DNA of 64,000 nucleotides, from positions 930,001 to 994,000 of the forward strand of contig CP185379.1 in the NCBI GenBank assembly GCA_049177215.1, in the 5' to 3' direction. The notes beneath the pieces were generated by a model. That model ran no database searches and was not told where the DNA came from. It saw only the letters and a program-made list of their open reading frames with translations. This stretch comes from Pollutiaquabacter aromativorans. Its GTDB lineage: Bacteria > Bacteroidota > Bacteroidia > AKYH767-A > 2013-40CM-41-45. Of the stretch, positions 45,688 to 53,828 are shown in pieces. Position numbers and translations under genes: made by a program. The stretch's first letter is position 1. Every line of letters begins with the position of its first letter.

Positions 45688-46620
45688 ATGCTCAGCCGAC
45701 GCCAACTCCGAGTCAAAGTATTACAAGCCTTGTATGCCTACTTCCAGGCCGATAAGAGTGACCTGGCAGTTGCGGGCCGTGAGTTGTTCCGTTCGATCGA
45801 GAAGGTGCACGAGTTGTATATCTACCTGCTCTCCCTGTTGCGTGAATTGGCGGATTCCGATCAGGCCGATGCCGACGACCTCCACCTGAAGTTTTTCCCG
45901 AAGGCGGAGGAAGTGAATGCCAAGCACCGCTTGTTCAACATCCGGTTCATCCAGGCCATGGTCGCTTCCAGGGATTTTGAGCTGTTTACCCGTCGCTATC
46001 ATACTTCCTGGCAGAAAGACCTGGACCTTGTCCGCAAGCTTTTCCTGGAGATCAAAAAGTCGGAAGAGTACCGGAACTTTCTGCTCGACGATCAGGCCAA
46101 CGAGCGGGATTTCCTTCTGCTGATCATGACCCGCTTTCTCGAACCGAACGAGACCCTGGAGCATCATGTGGAGGAGGAGAATATCTTCTGGCAGGAGGAC
46201 TTCAGTTTCGTTTGCCATATCATTAACCGGACGATCCGCACCTTCTATGATGCAGGGCGCCTGGAGTTGATGCCCGTATACAAAGACGAAGCGGACGATA
46301 AGGACTTCGTCCGTCAGTTGTTCGAACAAACCATCCTCAACAATCGCGAGTATGAGGCCGCGGTCAGTAAGCGCACCCAAAACTGGGACGTGGAGCGGAT
46401 CGCCATGATGGATATCCTCTTGTTGAAAATGGCTCTGGCAGAGTTGGTGCATTTTCCCGGAATTCCGGTGAAAGTGTCGATCAACGAATACATTGAGATC
46501 TCGAAGGATTTCAGTACGCCGAAAAGCAAGCAATTCATCAACGGGATCATTGACAAACTCGCTGCCGATTACAAAGCGGATGGAAAAATCGTGAAGACCG
46601 GACGCGGGTTGCTGGAGTAA
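45688..46620 (+). CDS. nusB: Transcription antitermination factor NusB (long Bacteroidota form)
   Basis: 310 residues from ATG 45688 (MLSRRQLRVKVLQALYAYFQ). The open frame extends upstream only through an out-of-frame shadow of the dehydrogenase. N-terminal RRQLRVKVLQALYA matches the start of NusB, followed by a ~150-residue insertion specific to this phylum. The C-terminal half has the usual core (NWDVERIAMMDILLLKMALAEL, PVKVSINEYIEISKDFSTPKSKQFINGIIDKL). It binds boxA RNA with S10 in rRNA transcription. First of a tight plus-strand run. Confidence 0.93.
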   Translation: MLSRRQLRVKVLQALYAYFQADKSDLAVAGRELFRSIEKVHELYIYLLSLLRELADSDQADADDLHLKFFPKAEEVNAKHRLFNIRFIQAMVASRDFELFTRRYHTSWQKDLDLVRKLFLEIKKSEEYRNFLLDDQANERDFLLLIMTRFLEPNETLEHHVEEENIFWQEDFSFVCHIINRTIRTFYDAGRLELMPVYKDEADDKDFVRQLFEQTILNNREYEAAVSKRTQNWDVERIAMMDILLLKMALAELVHFPGIPVKVSINEYIEISKDFSTPKSKQFINGIIDKLAADYKADGKIVKTGRGLLE

Positions 46621-46661
46621 CAGGAACAGCCGCTATTTTTGTTGTGTCAATCACTGCTACC

Positions 46662-47129
46662 ATGAGAAAGTTCACCTGCACCTTCGCCATCCTGCTGCTG
46701 ATCGCCTCGTCCTGCAAACAGGCCGACAACAATCCCGTAAAGCCACCGGATGCGATTTCCACCGAAGTCGTTACGAATCCCGCTTCGGCATCCGGGACGA
46801 ATTCCAAGAAAGGTGTTCCGGAGTTCAAGTTCGAGCAGGAAACCTGGGACTTCGGTCAGATCACCGAAGGGGAGAAGATCTCGTTTGCCTATCAGTTTAC
46901 CAATGTCGGAAATGCCGAATTGGTCATCCGGGCGGCGAATGGCAGTTGTGGTTGTACGGTACCCGAATTCCCGAAGGATCCGATCCCGGCCGGCGGTAAA
47001 GGGATCATCAATGTGACCTTTGACAGTAACGGAAAAACCGGCATGCAGCATAAGACCGTTACCCTGATTTCCAATACAATTCCCAATACCAAAGTGATCA
47101 ACGTAACCGGGGAAGTCCTGCCCAAGTGA
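46662..47129 (+). CDS. DUF1573-family lipoprotein
   Basis: 155 residues from ATG 46662. Lipoprotein signal MRKFTCTFAILLLIASSC (acyl Cys 18). The mature part carries one DUF1573 Ig-like unit: FEQETWDFGQITEGEKISFAYQFTN, then GSCGCTVPEFPKDPIPAGGKG (family SCGCT signature) and TGMQHKTVTLISN. Periplasmic side lipoprotein of unknown role. It sits between nusB and yajC, an arrangement conserved in Bacteroidota. Confidence 0.92.
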   Translation: MRKFTCTFAILLLIASSCKQADNNPVKPPDAISTEVVTNPASASGTNSKKGVPEFKFEQETWDFGQITEGEKISFAYQFTNVGNAELVIRAANGSCGCTVPEFPKDPIPAGGKGIINVTFDSNGKTGMQHKTVTLISNTIPNTKVINVTGEVLPK

Positions 47130-47178
47130 TCATAGAAACATTCTGACCGAAACAAATTCCTTAAAAGAAACTTCACTC

Positions 47179-47496
47179 ATGAACCTCGTACTCCTCCAAT
47201 CCCAACAGAACGGCGCGCTGATGCAGATGCTGTTCCTGGTTGGTATCATTGTCGTTTTCTATTTCTTCATGATCCGTCCGCAGATGCGTAAGCAGAAGAC
47301 GGAGCAGGAATTCCGGAACTCTTTGCAGAAAGGCGCCAAAGTCGTCACCATCGGGGGCATTCATGGTCGTATCGTGGAAGTAGCTGACCGCACCTTTATG
47401 GTGGAGATCGACAACAATGTCCGCGTACGGGTTGAGCGATCAGCCATTTCAGCCGAAGCAACGAAGGCACTCGATCAACCGGCTCCTGCCAAGTGA
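47179..47496 (+). CDS. yajC: Preprotein translocase subunit YajC
   Basis: 105 residues. One membrane helix (~14-32, LMQMLFLVGIIVVFYFFMI), directly followed by the family signature RPQMRKQKTEQEF, then KGAKVVTIGGIHGRIVEVADRTFMVEI. Accessory part of the SecDF-YajC complex at the Sec translocon. A compact terminator follows the stop. Confidence 0.95.
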   Translation: MNLVLLQSQQNGALMQMLFLVGIIVVFYFFMIRPQMRKQKTEQEFRNSLQKGAKVVTIGGIHGRIVEVADRTFMVEIDNNVRVRVERSAISAEATKALDQPAPAK

Positions 47497-47503
47497 TTTC
47501 AAG

Positions 47504-47527
47504 ACCGCCGAAAGGCGGTTTTTTTGT
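47504..47527 (+). terminator. Rho-independent terminator after yajC
   Basis: Stem ACCGCC-GAAA-GGCGGT followed by seven T residues. It separates yajC from ybbR, whose GTG lies 26 bases on; partial read-through is plausible. Confidence 0.75.
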
Positions 47528-47552
47528 TATTTTACGGGAGTAATTTCCATTC

Positions 47553-48530
47553 GTGAAAGACCCACAACCCGGAACTTCTGTTCGACCTGGCGCGAACAAG
47601 CGGATATCGATCATACTGGCATGTTTCGGTATCGCTACTTTGTTTTGGTTGCTGATCGCCTTGTCACACGATTATGCAGCCACCATTACCTTTCCTGTTC
47701 GTTATATCAATCTGCCCGATCGAAAGGTCGTCATGAACGAATTACCGGAGAAGGTATCGATCACGCTTCGAACCAGTGGCTTTCGGATTCTTTCGTACGA
47801 ATTCAGCAGTAAACGTTCACCCATTGAAATCGATGTGGCTTCCAAACTCGGAGGCAAGGGAGGAAGAACGGATGCCCTGGCGCTGGCAACGCGTATGTTT
47901 CAACCCGATTTCACCCGGCAACTCGGGACGCAGGTCAGCTTGCAGGCCTATGAACCGGATTCGATCGTGTTCTATTTCAGCGACCAGCAAACCGTGCGAT
48001 TGCCGGTACAGGTACCCTTGACCATCAAGCTGGCCAGGCAGTTCGACACCACAGGATCGCTATCGATCCGCCCCGATTCTGTCACCGTGACGGGTCCACC
48101 CAGTCTGATCCGTCACCTGAAGGGTATCAGCACCCTTCCGCTTGACCTGCGCGATCTCAGGAGTCCGGTCAATACCAAGCTTCGGTTACAGGAGAATCGA
48201 TTGTTGACGTTCAGCGATTCAGTCGTTCATGTCCGACTTCCGGTGGAAGAATTGACCGAAGCGAAGCTGGAGGTTCCGGTGCGCACGATCAATACGCCCG
48301 CTACCTATATCCTCAAGACCTTTCCGGACAAGATCAACCTCCGGCTTCAGGTTCCGCTCAGTCATTACCGGGAAGTGCAGGCAGCCGATTTCGATGTGGT
48401 GGTCGACGGAGCCCGATTACTGACGGATAAGCCCCAGCGCTTATCCGTTAAGGTGATCTCCGCGCCATCCTGGGCGCGATCGATCCTGCCGGAGCCCGGC
48501 CAGGTGGACTACATACTGCGAAAGGAATGA
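47553..48530 (+). CDS. YbbR-like domain protein
   Basis: 325 residues; GTG start at 47553. One N-terminal membrane helix (~20-40, ISIILACFGIATLFWLLIAL) and a periplasmic region of YbbR-like units: ITFPVRYINLPDRKVVMNELPEKVSITLR, later SIRPDSVTVTGPPSLIRHL and VRTINTPATYILKTFPDKINLRL. YbbR proteins elsewhere regulate the c-di-AMP cyclase CdaA, but no cyclase gene is adjacent here. The stop overlaps the coaE start by four bases (ATGA). Confidence 0.85.
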   Translation: MKDPQPGTSVRPGANKRISIILACFGIATLFWLLIALSHDYAATITFPVRYINLPDRKVVMNELPEKVSITLRTSGFRILSYEFSSKRSPIEIDVASKLGGKGGRTDALALATRMFQPDFTRQLGTQVSLQAYEPDSIVFYFSDQQTVRLPVQVPLTIKLARQFDTTGSLSIRPDSVTVTGPPSLIRHLKGISTLPLDLRDLRSPVNTKLRLQENRLLTFSDSVVHVRLPVEELTEAKLEVPVRTINTPATYILKTFPDKINLRLQVPLSHYREVQAADFDVVVDGARLLTDKPQRLSVKVISAPSWARSILPEPGQVDYILRKE

Positions 48531-49138
48531 TGATCGTTGGTGTCACCGGTGGAATCGGTAGCGGTAAGACGACCGTTTGCAAGGTGTTTCGTGCACTGGG
48601 CATACCCGTCTATGACGCCGACCAGGCGGCGAAGGAACTCTACGACCGTGACCCGGAGCTGATGCGCTCCGTCCGCGACGTGTTTGGAGATACCATCCTC
48701 GATCCGGAAGGGAAACTCGACCGGAAGAAGCTGGCTGAACTGGTATTCGCGGATCCGGAGAAATTACAAGTACTCAACTCGCTGGTACATCCCCGTGTAC
48801 GGGCGGATTTTCGAAAATGGGTCAAACTTCAGACCCATGCGCCCTATGTCATCCGGGAAGCGGCTATCCTGTTCGAAAGCGGTACCCATAAGGATTGCGA
48901 TAAGGTGATCACGGTGACAGCTCCTGTCGAGCTACGGATGCAACGTGTAAGACAGCGTGACCAACGATCGGAGGAGGAGATCCGGCGCATGATGGAACGG
49001 CAATGGAGTGACGAAGAGAAGATACGTCGTTCCGACGCGGTGCTGGTGAACGATGAGCGCGATCTGCTGGTGCCCCGCATCGTCGCCCTGCATCAGGAGT
49101 TCCTGCAACTGGCTCAGCCCAACTTGTCCGCACAATAA
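48527..49138 (+). CDS. coaE: Dephospho-CoA kinase
   Basis: 203 residues. Phosphorylates dephospho-CoA at the 3'-OH, the last step of CoA synthesis. P-loop GVTGGIGSGKTTVCKVF (5-21), then VYDADQAAKELYDRD, LVHPRVRADFRKWV, VIREAAILFESG, and the lid VITVTAPVELRMQRVRQRDQRSEEEI. Full family length. ATGATG start; translation is probably coupled to ybbR. Confidence 0.96.
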   Translation: MMIVGVTGGIGSGKTTVCKVFRALGIPVYDADQAAKELYDRDPELMRSVRDVFGDTILDPEGKLDRKKLAELVFADPEKLQVLNSLVHPRVRADFRKWVKLQTHAPYVIREAAILFESGTHKDCDKVITVTAPVELRMQRVRQRDQRSEEEIRRMMERQWSDEEKIRRSDAVLVNDERDLLVPRIVALHQEFLQLAQPNLSAQ

Positions 49139-49146
49139 AGTCGACG

Positions 49147-50109
49147 ATGAACAGGATCGGAGCATTGCTGGAAAAAAGAAAGGAAGGTTGGTATTGTTTA
49201 CCCGGCGATTTCTTCCTTGACGCTACCCGGGCTGTTCACCGGGCCGTTGTGTCGCATGCCCACAGCGACCATGCGGCTCCGCACAGCCGCGAAGTCTATT
49301 GCACCGCGCCAACGCGGGATCTGCTGCTGCAACGATTGCCGACCAACCGAAGCGAGTTCCACATTACGGCTTATGGCGAAACACGCAGTTTTGGACCGGT
49401 CAGTGTGACCTTTTTCCCGGCTGGTCATATGCTGGGAAGCGCGCAGGTACTGATGGAATGGGAGGGCGAACGCTATTTGTATACCGGCGATTTCAAATTG
49501 CAACCCGACCCGACCTGTGAGCCTTTCGCGCTGGTTCCCTGCGATCACCTCATCACCGAGACGACCTTCGCCCAGCCGGAGTATGATCATCCGCATCCGG
49601 AAGAGGCCCTGGCGCAGTTGCCGCCACTGACGGATACCGCCGTAGTGGGCGCCTACAGTCTCGGCAAGGCACAACGCGTCACCCGCCTGATACACGATTA
49701 TTTCCCCGAGCGAAAAGTGTTCGTCCACCCCGAGATCGTTCGGTTCCACAAGGTGTATGAGTCGCATGGAATTGCCTTAGGGGAGTGGCTGCCGTATCAG
49801 CGGACAGAGTTCAGGCGTGAAGCCGGAGCGGTATTGATCCTTCCACCGTCGATCTTTGGACGCTTCGATCGCATGCCGGGCGTCCGTCGGTTATTTGCAA
49901 CCGGCTGGAAACGCGCCTATATGCGGTGCGACGGCGTGCTACCGGTCAGCGATCACGCTGACTGGAACGACCTGCTGCGGTTGATCAACACCTGTGGCGC
50001 GCATACGATTCACACCCTGCACGGCGACGGTATCACGCTGCAACGCTACCTGGAAGGCAGCGGTAAGACCGTACTCATCGCGGAACACCACGCACAACCC
50101 GCCCCCTGA
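49147..50109 (+). CDS. Metallo-beta-lactamase-fold exonuclease (ligase-associated type)
   Basis: 320 residues. Metal motif SHAHSDHA (HxHxDH at 37-42), then FFPAGHMLGSAQVLME (metal His), LYTGDFKLQPDP (bridging Asp), and a C-terminal VSDHADWNDLL (last His). This matches the family named ligase-associated DNA exonuclease, related to Ysh1/CPSF73 beta-CASP-like enzymes. The ATP-dependent ligase and helicase that usually accompany it are not in the window, so its substrate (DNA or RNA) is inferred. Eight bases after coaE. Confidence 0.88.
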   Translation: MNRIGALLEKRKEGWYCLPGDFFLDATRAVHRAVVSHAHSDHAAPHSREVYCTAPTRDLLLQRLPTNRSEFHITAYGETRSFGPVSVTFFPAGHMLGSAQVLMEWEGERYLYTGDFKLQPDPTCEPFALVPCDHLITETTFAQPEYDHPHPEEALAQLPPLTDTAVVGAYSLGKAQRVTRLIHDYFPERKVFVHPEIVRFHKVYESHGIALGEWLPYQRTEFRREAGAVLILPPSIFGRFDRMPGVRRLFATGWKRAYMRCDGVLPVSDHADWNDLLRLINTCGAHTIHTLHGDGITLQRYLEGSGKTVLIAEHHAQPAP

Positions 50110-50112
50110 AAC

Positions 50113-51630
50113 ATGATACCGGTCTTAAGCGCTGAACAAACGCGGATCGCCGACAACTGGACGATCGAGCACGAACCCATTGCCTCGCTCGATCTCATGG
50201 AGCGGGCCGCCGCGGCCTGCACCGGCTGGATCAGCGCGCATTATGGACGCTCCACCAGATTCAGGATCCTCTGCGGCCCCGGGAATAACGGTGGCGACGG
50301 ACTCGCCATCGCACGGCAGCTCTATCAGTCCGGGTACGATGTGACCGTGGACCGGATCTCGGTGAACGATCGTTTCAGCGCGGATCACCTGGCGAATTTC
50401 CATCGGCTGCAGCCCTTGCTCGGCGCGGACCTGCGGGAGATCAGAGCCGAAGCGGACTTCAGTGGCATCGATCCGGAAGTCGTGCTGATCGATGCGTTAT
50501 TCGGAAGCGGATTAGAACGGCCCTTGAGCGGATTGTTCCGGACCGTTGTGGAACGCATCAACGCCTCCTCCGCGGAGATCATATCGATCGACCTTCCTTC
50601 CGGTCTGCCGGCAGACGGACTCATGAGTGATCTTGTGGCGGTTCATGCGGATTCAACCTTGTGCTTTCAGACACCCAAGCGGACCTTCTTTTTTCCGGAG
50701 ACCGGCGAGTATGCCGGGCGCTGGGTCCTGTTGGATATCGGTGTGCGGACGGATCACTTTCCGCCCGGCAGTATACGGGAATACCTGTTTACCAGGAACG
50801 ATCTGGTGACGCACGTTGGCCGGCGAAGGCGTTTTGCGCACAAAGGTGATTTCGGACACGGCTTGCTCGTCGCCGGTTCCGACGGAAAGATTGGCGCCGC
50901 GATCCTCGCATCGCGCGCAGCCTTGCGGACAGGCCTGGGATTACTGACAACGCATGTGCCTGAGGTCGGCATCCTGCCCCTGCAAACCGCGGTGCCCGAA
51001 GCGATGGTCAGTCGGGGAGGGTCAGCCGGCTTCCTGGAGCGCATCCCGGCGGACTTGAGCCGCTTTGACGCGATCGCGGTCGGTCCGGGACTTGGTACGG
51101 AAGCGGAGAGTGTGACCGCGTTCGATGGATTGCTCCGGTCCTGTAAGGTTCCCCTGGTCCTGGATGCGGACGGATTGAATATGCTGGCAAAGAACCAGAG
51201 CCTGCTGGATCATGTACCTGCCGGCACTATCCTGACTCCGCATCCCGGAGAATTCGATCGGCTCTTCGGCAGTTGCCCGGATACCCCGCAACGCATTGAG
51301 CGTGCAAAAGCGTTCACCGCCACAAGCGGATGTATCCTGATCCTGAAAGGCGGTTGTACGGCAGTGGTTCTTCCCTCGGGCGAAGTTCGCTACAACGCGA
51401 ACGGAAATCCCGGTATGGCAAAAGGCGGAAGTGGCGATGCTTTAACCGGCGTATTGCTGGCCTTGCTCTGCAACGGCATGCCGCCCGAAATCGCGGCCAG
51501 CGCTGGTGTGTTCCTGCATGCCGCCGCAGGTGATCTCGCGGCTGAGAAGTACGGGGAACGGGGCTTGTTGCCCTCGGACCTCATCAAAGCGATTCCCGCG
51601 GTACTGCGTTCCCTCGAAAGCGGCGTATAG
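50113..51630 (+). CDS. nnr: Bifunctional NAD(P)H-hydrate epimerase / ADP-dependent dehydratase
   Basis: 505 residues repairing damaged (hydrated) NAD(P)H. N-terminal epimerase ~1-215: ERAAAACTGWI, ILCGPGNNGGDGLAIARQLY, VVLIDALFGSGLERPLSG, SIDLPSGLPADG. C-terminal dehydratase ~225-500: HKGDFGHGLLVAGSDGKIGAA, DAIAVGPGLG, LVLDADGLNML, ILTPHPGEFDRLFG, NGNPGMAKGGSGDALTG. Three bases after the exonuclease gene; end of the plus-strand run. The next gene is convergent, six bases away. Confidence 0.96.
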   Translation: MIPVLSAEQTRIADNWTIEHEPIASLDLMERAAAACTGWISAHYGRSTRFRILCGPGNNGGDGLAIARQLYQSGYDVTVDRISVNDRFSADHLANFHRLQPLLGADLREIRAEADFSGIDPEVVLIDALFGSGLERPLSGLFRTVVERINASSAEIISIDLPSGLPADGLMSDLVAVHADSTLCFQTPKRTFFFPETGEYAGRWVLLDIGVRTDHFPPGSIREYLFTRNDLVTHVGRRRRFAHKGDFGHGLLVAGSDGKIGAAILASRAALRTGLGLLTTHVPEVGILPLQTAVPEAMVSRGGSAGFLERIPADLSRFDAIAVGPGLGTEAESVTAFDGLLRSCKVPLVLDADGLNMLAKNQSLLDHVPAGTILTPHPGEFDRLFGSCPDTPQRIERAKAFTATSGCILILKGGCTAVVLPSGEVRYNANGNPGMAKGGSGDALTGVLLALLCNGMPPEIAASAGVFLHAAAGDLAAEKYGERGLLPSDLIKAIPAVLRSLESGV

Positions 51631-51636
51631 CCCCGG

Positions 51637-52254
51637 TTAGAAAGTAGGAAGCGTTCCTTTTCCTTCCCGGATCACGACCGGCTCGTTGCCGGTACAATCG
51701 ATCACAGTCGAAGGTGTCAGTTCGGAATTTCCCCCGTCGATGACCAGGTCAACCTGATCTCCAAGGCGTTCTTCAATCGCGTGCGGATCGGTGGTGTATT
51801 CCACCAATTCGTCATCGTCGTGGACGGAAGTCACCATGACCGGATGGCCCAGTTCGCGGACCAATGCGCGTGCAATCGTATTGTCCGGTACCCGGATACC
51901 GATGGTCTTCTTGTTGGATTTGAAAATAGCGGGGACGTTGCTGTTGGCGTTCAGGATAAACGTGAACGGACCTGGCAATACGCTTTTCATCAGCCGGAAT
52001 ATTTCCGTGTTGAACGGACGCGTGAATTCTGAAATGTTACTGAGGTCCTGGCAAATGAAGGAGAAGTTCGCCTTGCCGGGTTTAACCTGTTTCATCCGGG
52101 CGATCCGTTCGATCGCCGGTGTGGCATGGATGTCACAGGCCAGGGCGTATACGGTGTCTGTGGGGATCACGATCACGCCACCTTTCCGAACGATCTCCAC
52201 CGCCTGGGCAAGATGGCGGTCGTTGATGTTTCCGGGGTAGATCGTCAGCGGCAT
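51637..52254 (-). CDS. YrdC/Sua5/YciO-family protein (L-threonylcarbamoyladenylate synthase type)
   Basis: 205 residues, YrdC fold. GGVIVIPTDTVYALACDIH is the ATP/threonine-site signature; then KANFSFICQDLSNISEFTR, LKSVLPGPFTFILNA-like text and KKTIGIRVPDNTIARALV. The spacing resembles E. coli YciO more than TsaC, so either t6A synthesis or the less understood YciO role is possible. Minus strand, 19 bases after the aldolase gene, likely co-transcribed. Confidence 0.88.
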   Translation of the reverse strand: MPLTIYPGNINDRHLAQAVEIVRKGGVIVIPTDTVYALACDIHATPAIERIARMKQVKPGKANFSFICQDLSNISEFTRPFNTEIFRLMKSVLPGPFTFILNANSNVPAIFKSNKKTIGIRVPDNTIARALVRELGHPVMVTSVHDDDELVEYTTDPHAIEERLGDQVDLVIDGGNSELTPSTVIDCTGNEPVVIREGKGTLPTF

Positions 52255-52273
52255 GCAGGAAATCGTACAGCGA

Positions 52274-52942
52274 TCACTTCACACTTTCCGTCTGGAATTT
52301 CTTCGCGTCGGCGAGGAATTTCGCAAGACCGATATCCGTCAGCGGATGCTTGAGCAGGTCGAGGATCGCGTTGAGCGGACAAGTCGCGACGTCGGCACCG
52401 GCTTCGGCACAGCGGACGATGTGGAGCGGATTACGGATACTGGCCGCGAGTACCTGTGTCGGATAGTCGTACATGCGATAGATGTGCACGATCTGGCTTA
52501 TCAGTTCGACGCCGTCGTAGTTGATGTCGTCTAACCGACCGAGGAACGGTGATACGTAGGTAGCGCCTGCTTTGGCGGCGAGTAATGCCTGCCCTGCGGA
52601 AAAGACCAGGGTGCAATTCGTCTTGATGCCTTTGTTGGAAAAGTAGCGGATGGCCTTGATGCCGTCCTTGATCATCGGGACCTTGACAACGATCTGCGGA
52701 TGCAGTTTGGCCAGGCGCTCCCCCTCGGAAACGATGCCCGCATAATCGGTGGCGATCACTTCGGCGCTTACGTCACCGGTTACGATGTTGCAGATATCGA
52801 CATAGTGTTTCAGGATGTTCGCTTCGCCGGTGATCCCTTCCTTGGCCATGAGGGAAGGGTTGGTTGTTACGCCGTCGAGGACGCCGAGGTCCTGTGCTTC
52901 ACGGATCTGATCGAGATTGGCTGTGTCGATGAAGAATTTCAT
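52274..52942 (-). CDS. fsa: Fructose-6-phosphate aldolase / small transaldolase
   Basis: 222 residues, the short form of the transaldolase family. MKFFIDTANLDQIREAQDLG, GVTTNPSLMAKEG, Schiff-base Lys in IVVKVPMIKDGIKAI (~85), NCTLVFSAGQALLAAKAGATYVSPFLGRLDD. It either cleaves fructose 6-phosphate or acts as transaldolase in the pentose phosphate pathway; sequence inspection does not separate these. Full length. Confidence 0.93.
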   Translation of the reverse strand: MKFFIDTANLDQIREAQDLGVLDGVTTNPSLMAKEGITGEANILKHYVDICNIVTGDVSAEVIATDYAGIVSEGERLAKLHPQIVVKVPMIKDGIKAIRYFSNKGIKTNCTLVFSAGQALLAAKAGATYVSPFLGRLDDINYDGVELISQIVHIYRMYDYPTQVLAASIRNPLHIVRCAEAGADVATCPLNAILDLLKHPLTDIGLAKFLADAKKFQTESVK

Positions 52943-53073
52943 AAGCGGATGGATGATGGAAGGAGGGAACGTTAGGCGTTGGGTTTTCGCCCGAACCGGA
53001 AAAACAGTCGGACGAACGATCGCCCGAAGATACCCGCTGCTCCGGCTCGGCGGAGGGGTGTTGAAATAAAAAT
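52943..53073. other. Non-coding gap before the SRP RNA gene
   Basis: Holds the aldolase promoter region and the T-rich 3' flank of the SRP RNA. No coding sequence is supported. Confidence 0.4.
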
Positions 53074-53172
53074 ACGGGTAAGCTTTCTATATCGCACCGC
53101 TCAACCGCGTATCCTTGCTCCGTTCCCGGCCTGGGGAGGTTGGCAGGAGCTGGTCGTATAGGACTTACCCGT
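53074..53172 (-). ncRNA. ffs: Signal recognition particle RNA, small bacterial type
   Basis: On the minus strand the ~99-base RNA opens and closes with a perfect terminal stem ACGGGTAAG / CTTACCCGT. In the middle is the domain IV hairpin: CAGG-CCG-GGAA-CGG-AGCA, i.e. the GGAA tetraloop with the conserved CAGG/AGCA internal loop that binds Ffh, flanked by paired ends (CTCC / GG..). The 3' end runs into ATTTTTATTT, a plausible terminator. Size and structure fit the 4.5S-like RNA. Found from motif and pairing; a covariance model search (Bacteria_small_SRP) would settle it. Confidence 0.85.
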
Positions 53173-53175
53173 GCC

Positions 53176-53209
53176 GCAAAGGTACAAAATCGTTCGTGAA
53201 TTCAACATC
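53176..53209 (-). promoter_or_regulatory. Promoter of the SRP RNA
   Basis: On the minus strand TTG (in ATGTTGAATTC) and TACCTTTG (complement of 53177-53184) lie ~18-19 bases apart, a good Bacteroidota promoter just before the predicted RNA start. Confidence 0.7.
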
Positions 53210-53237
53210 GGTAGTCGAAAACAGGCGCTCGGGCGCT

Positions 53238-53268
53238 TTGGCCGATTGGCGGAATTAGAGTAGGTTTG
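53238..53268 (+). promoter_or_regulatory. Promoter of the DUF4199 operon
   Basis: TTG at 53238-53240 and TAGGTTTG at 53261-53268, 20 bases apart; ATG at 53292. Confidence 0.6.
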
Positions 53269-53291
53269 TAGGCCTATTTTCTTTAAAATCA

Positions 53292-53825
53292 ATGGAAACT
53301 CCCCGTTCACAGACCAAGCTGGCAATGAATTACGGAGCCTTTTATGGCTTGTCGACCATCATTGTCATGCTCGTTTTTTATTTCGCCGGTTCAAATATGC
53401 AATCGAAGTGGCCGCAATGGATCGGCTATCTCTTGCTGATCACGTTCATGGTTTTGGGCATCAAGAGTTTTCGGGATGAGGAAGGCGGAGGATTCATCTC
53501 CTTCGGCCGCTCGCTGGGTACGGGTATCCTGATCTCGATTTTCGGATCCATCATCACCGGTGCATTCACGGTGGTACTCTTCACCTTCATAGCTCCGGAC
53601 ATGACCCAGCGGATCCTGGAGATGACACAACAGAATCTCACCGAGCAGGGGATGAGCGAAGAACAGATCAACATGTCCATCGAGTGGGCACGGAAATTCA
53701 TGACCCCCATGTGGTTGTTCGTTTTCTCCGTCGTTGGTGGCGCTTTCATGGGGCTGCTGTTCGGACTGTTCATCTCGATCTTCCTACGCCGCGAGCAGAA
53801 CAATCCCTTTCAATCCAACGCCTGA
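53292..53825 (+). CDS. DUF4199 membrane protein
   Basis: 177 residues with four hydrophobic segments (~15-32 GLSTIIVMLVFYFAG; ~41-57 WIGYLLLITFMVLGI; ~72-98 FGRSLGTGILISIFGSIITGAF; ~140-165 MWLFVFSVVGGAFMGLLFG). The FRDEEGGGFISFGRSLGTG segment is the family signature. Restricted to Bacteroidota; function unknown. It sits three bases before the GT2 gene, a pairing often seen in this phylum. Confidence 0.88.
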   Translation: METPRSQTKLAMNYGAFYGLSTIIVMLVFYFAGSNMQSKWPQWIGYLLLITFMVLGIKSFRDEEGGGFISFGRSLGTGILISIFGSIITGAFTVVLFTFIAPDMTQRILEMTQQNLTEQGMSEEQINMSIEWARKFMTPMWLFVFSVVGGAFMGLLFGLFISIFLRREQNNPFQSNA

Positions 53826-53828
53826 TCC

